Assembly: GCA_027488905.1 (NCBI GenBank)
Contig: JAIYAT010000020.1
Coordinates: forward strand, 310,490-374,489
Length of the DNA: 64,000 bases
Source of the DNA: Bacteroidota bacterium
Lineage (GTDB): Bacteria > Bacteroidota > Bacteroidia > UKL13-3
Reading direction: 5' to 3'
The notes under the pieces are model-generated. The model did not search any database and had not been told where the DNA came from. It saw nothing but the letters and a program-made list of their open reading frames with translations. This document shows positions 62,709-64,000 of the stretch, one piece after another. How positions within the stretch are numbered: the stretch's first letter is position 1; each line of letters begins with the position of its first letter. Both the position numbers and the translations under genes were made by a program.

Positions 62709-64000
62709 ATGGATAGAAGAGTAAGAGTTAGGTTCGCACCTAGTCCAACTGGAGCACTGCATATTGGCGGCGTAAGGACGGCATTGTACAATTATTTGTT
62801 TGCAAAAAAACATGGAGGTGATTTTCTTCTCCGCATCGAAGACACCGACCAAACGCGCTTTGTGCCAGGTGCTGAAGCCTATATTATTGAGTCTTTAAAA
62901 TGGCTAGGCATCGAACCGGTTGAAGGCGTTGGTTTTGGTTCAGATGCTTCAGGTGGGCCGCATACGCCTTACCGCCAAAGTGAGCGTAAACCTATGTATA
63001 GGCAATATGCTATGCAATTGATGGAAGCCGGACATGCATATTACGCATTTGACACGGCAGAGGAACTAGACGGTATGCGCGAGCGTCTGAAGGCTAGCAA
63101 TGTAGACGCAAAATACGATGCCATTACAAGGTCTACCATGAAAAACTCATTGACCTTATCGGAAGATGAAGTGCAAAAACGCTTAGAAAGTGGCGACCCA
63201 TATGTGGTTCGGTTCAAACTGCCAAGAAAAGAAGAAGTAAAATTTCATGATGAAATACGCGGCTGGGTAAGCTTTAATACTGGTCAGTTAGATGATAAAG
63301 TATTATTTAAAAGTGACGGAATGCCGACGTATCATTTGGCCAATGTGGTAGATGATTATTTAATGGAAATCTCCCATGTGATTAGAGGTGAAGAGTGGTT
63401 ACCTTCGGCGCCTTTGCATGTACTTTTATACAGGGCTTTTGGTTGGGAAGACAAAATGCCAAAATTTGCGCATTTGCCTTTATTATTAAAACCAGAAGGT
63501 AATGGAAAGCTTAGCAAAAGAGATGGCGATCGTCTAGGATTTCCAGTATTTCCATTAAATTGGGTTGACCCAAGCACGGGTGAAATGAGCTCCGGATACA
63601 GGGAGGCAGGCTATTTACCAGATGCAGTGGTTAACTTGTTGGCCATGTTAGGCTGGAATCCAGGAAGCAATCAAGAGATATTTACTATAGAGGAGCTGAT
63701 TGCTGCATTTTCATTAGAAAGGGTAAGTAAATCGGGTGCAAAATTCGACCAAAACAAAGCCAAGTGGTATAACCAACAATACCTTAGAAAATTAGACGAT
63801 AGCGCTTTGTTGCCTTTTCTTTTGAAGAGTTTAGAAGCAAACGGATTGAACACTAATTTTTCGGAGGCATATAGTTTAATGGTTTGCAGTTTGGTAAAGG
63901 AGAAAATGAGTTTTACCAAAGAGATTTGGGACATCAGCAGATATTTCTTTTTAGACCCTTCGGAATATGATTTGGCGGTTATACAAAAAAGATGGAATGA
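62709..64000 (+). CDS. gltX: Glutamyl-tRNA synthetase, 3' end outside the window
   Basis: At least 430 residues; the frame runs off the right edge. Class I synthetase: the HIGH motif is [20 protein letters not shown] near residue 11, and KMSKS is KLSKRDGD near 265. It contains [36 protein letters not shown] and the anticodon-binding domain start ([14 protein letters not shown]). It charges tRNA-Glu. The gene is divergent from frr with a 100-bp gap. Confidence 0.97.
   Translation, partial: MDRRVRVRFAPSPTGALHIGGVRTALYNYLFAKKHGGDFLLRIEDTDQTRFVPGAEAYIIESLKWLGIEPVEGVGFGSDASGGPHTPYRQSERKPMYRQYAMQLMEAGHAYYAFDTAEELDGMRERLKASNVDAKYDAITRSTMKNSLTLSEDEVQKRLESGDPYVVRFKLPRKEEVKFHDEIRGWVSFNTGQLDDKVLFKSDGMPTYHLANVVDDYLMEISHVIRGEEWLPSAPLHVLLYRAFGWEDKMPKFAHLPLLLKPEGNGKLSKRDGDRLGFPVFPLNWVDPSTGEMSSGYREAGYLPDAVVNLLAMLGWNPGSNQEIFTIEELIAAFSLERVSKSGAKFDQNKAKWYNQQYLRKLDDSALLPFLLKSLEANGLNTNFSEAYSLMVCSLVKEKMSFTKEIWDISRYFFLDPSEYDLAVIQKRWN

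Overview
The window is a piece of a Bacteroidota chromosome, low in GC. Three things point there. The promoters that can be read have the phylum's TTG-N19-21-TAnnTTTG form rather than the sigma70 form. The ribosomal cluster runs rpsL-rpsG-fusA-rpsJ with no tuf, and secY is followed directly by infA. The gene families (DUF4159, DUF4256, RHS proteins with the LSPDNYVQ core end, an integrase-type Arm domain) are typical of the phylum. A proton-pump rhodopsin and a retinal-forming gene suggest a sunlit aquatic habitat. The order or genus cannot be fixed from the sequence alone. No rRNA or tRNA gene was seen.

Layout. 1-5.3 kb: a partial secreted NHL-repeat protein, then an RHS toxin locus with a Gly-rich, JAB-like (DUF4329-type) C-terminus, two small secreted proteins and a second, orphan copy of the RHS core end. 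5.3-22.4 kb: one minus-strand array of translation genes (str, S10, spc and alpha operons) from rpsL to rplQ, with added promoters in front of rpsH and infA. 22.9-26.6 kb: uvrC, a pabB-like gene and a DUF4159 gene. 27.1-30 kb: a green-tuned proteorhodopsin, a strong terminator, and one gene that fuses lycopene cyclase to a Blh-type beta-carotene dioxygenase. Together they would turn lycopene into retinal for the pump. 30-35.7 kb: mixed small genes, a dinD relic, a KilA-N protein and a membrane-tethered HNH protein.

35.9-42.4 kb is a defence island with two convergent units. The first is a C5-cytosine methyltransferase with an adjacent PD-(D/E)XK-like protein, probably a Type II restriction-modification system. 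The second is a tightly coupled three-gene operon: a 740-residue cytosine methyltransferase with an integrase-like Arm domain at its N-terminus, a nucleotidyltransferase-fold protein and a DUF262 protein. This is the best candidate here for an undescribed system. Direct TCCGTAAA repeats sit at its start codon.

42.7-64 kb: an unknown protein, a 14-copy 21-bp tandem repeat, DUF1287 and DUF4256 genes, an acyltransferase, a complete MFP-RND-OMF efflux operon, phrB, folA, an MntA/HepT pair with a broken toxin, purD, two large envelope genes, frr, and the start of gltX, which runs off the right edge.

Across the accessory and housekeeping DNA, but not in the ribosomal array, lies a dispersed near-palindromic 15-mer, TTGGTTCAAACCGAA. 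It has five exact copies and several close variants, on both strands, inside and outside genes.
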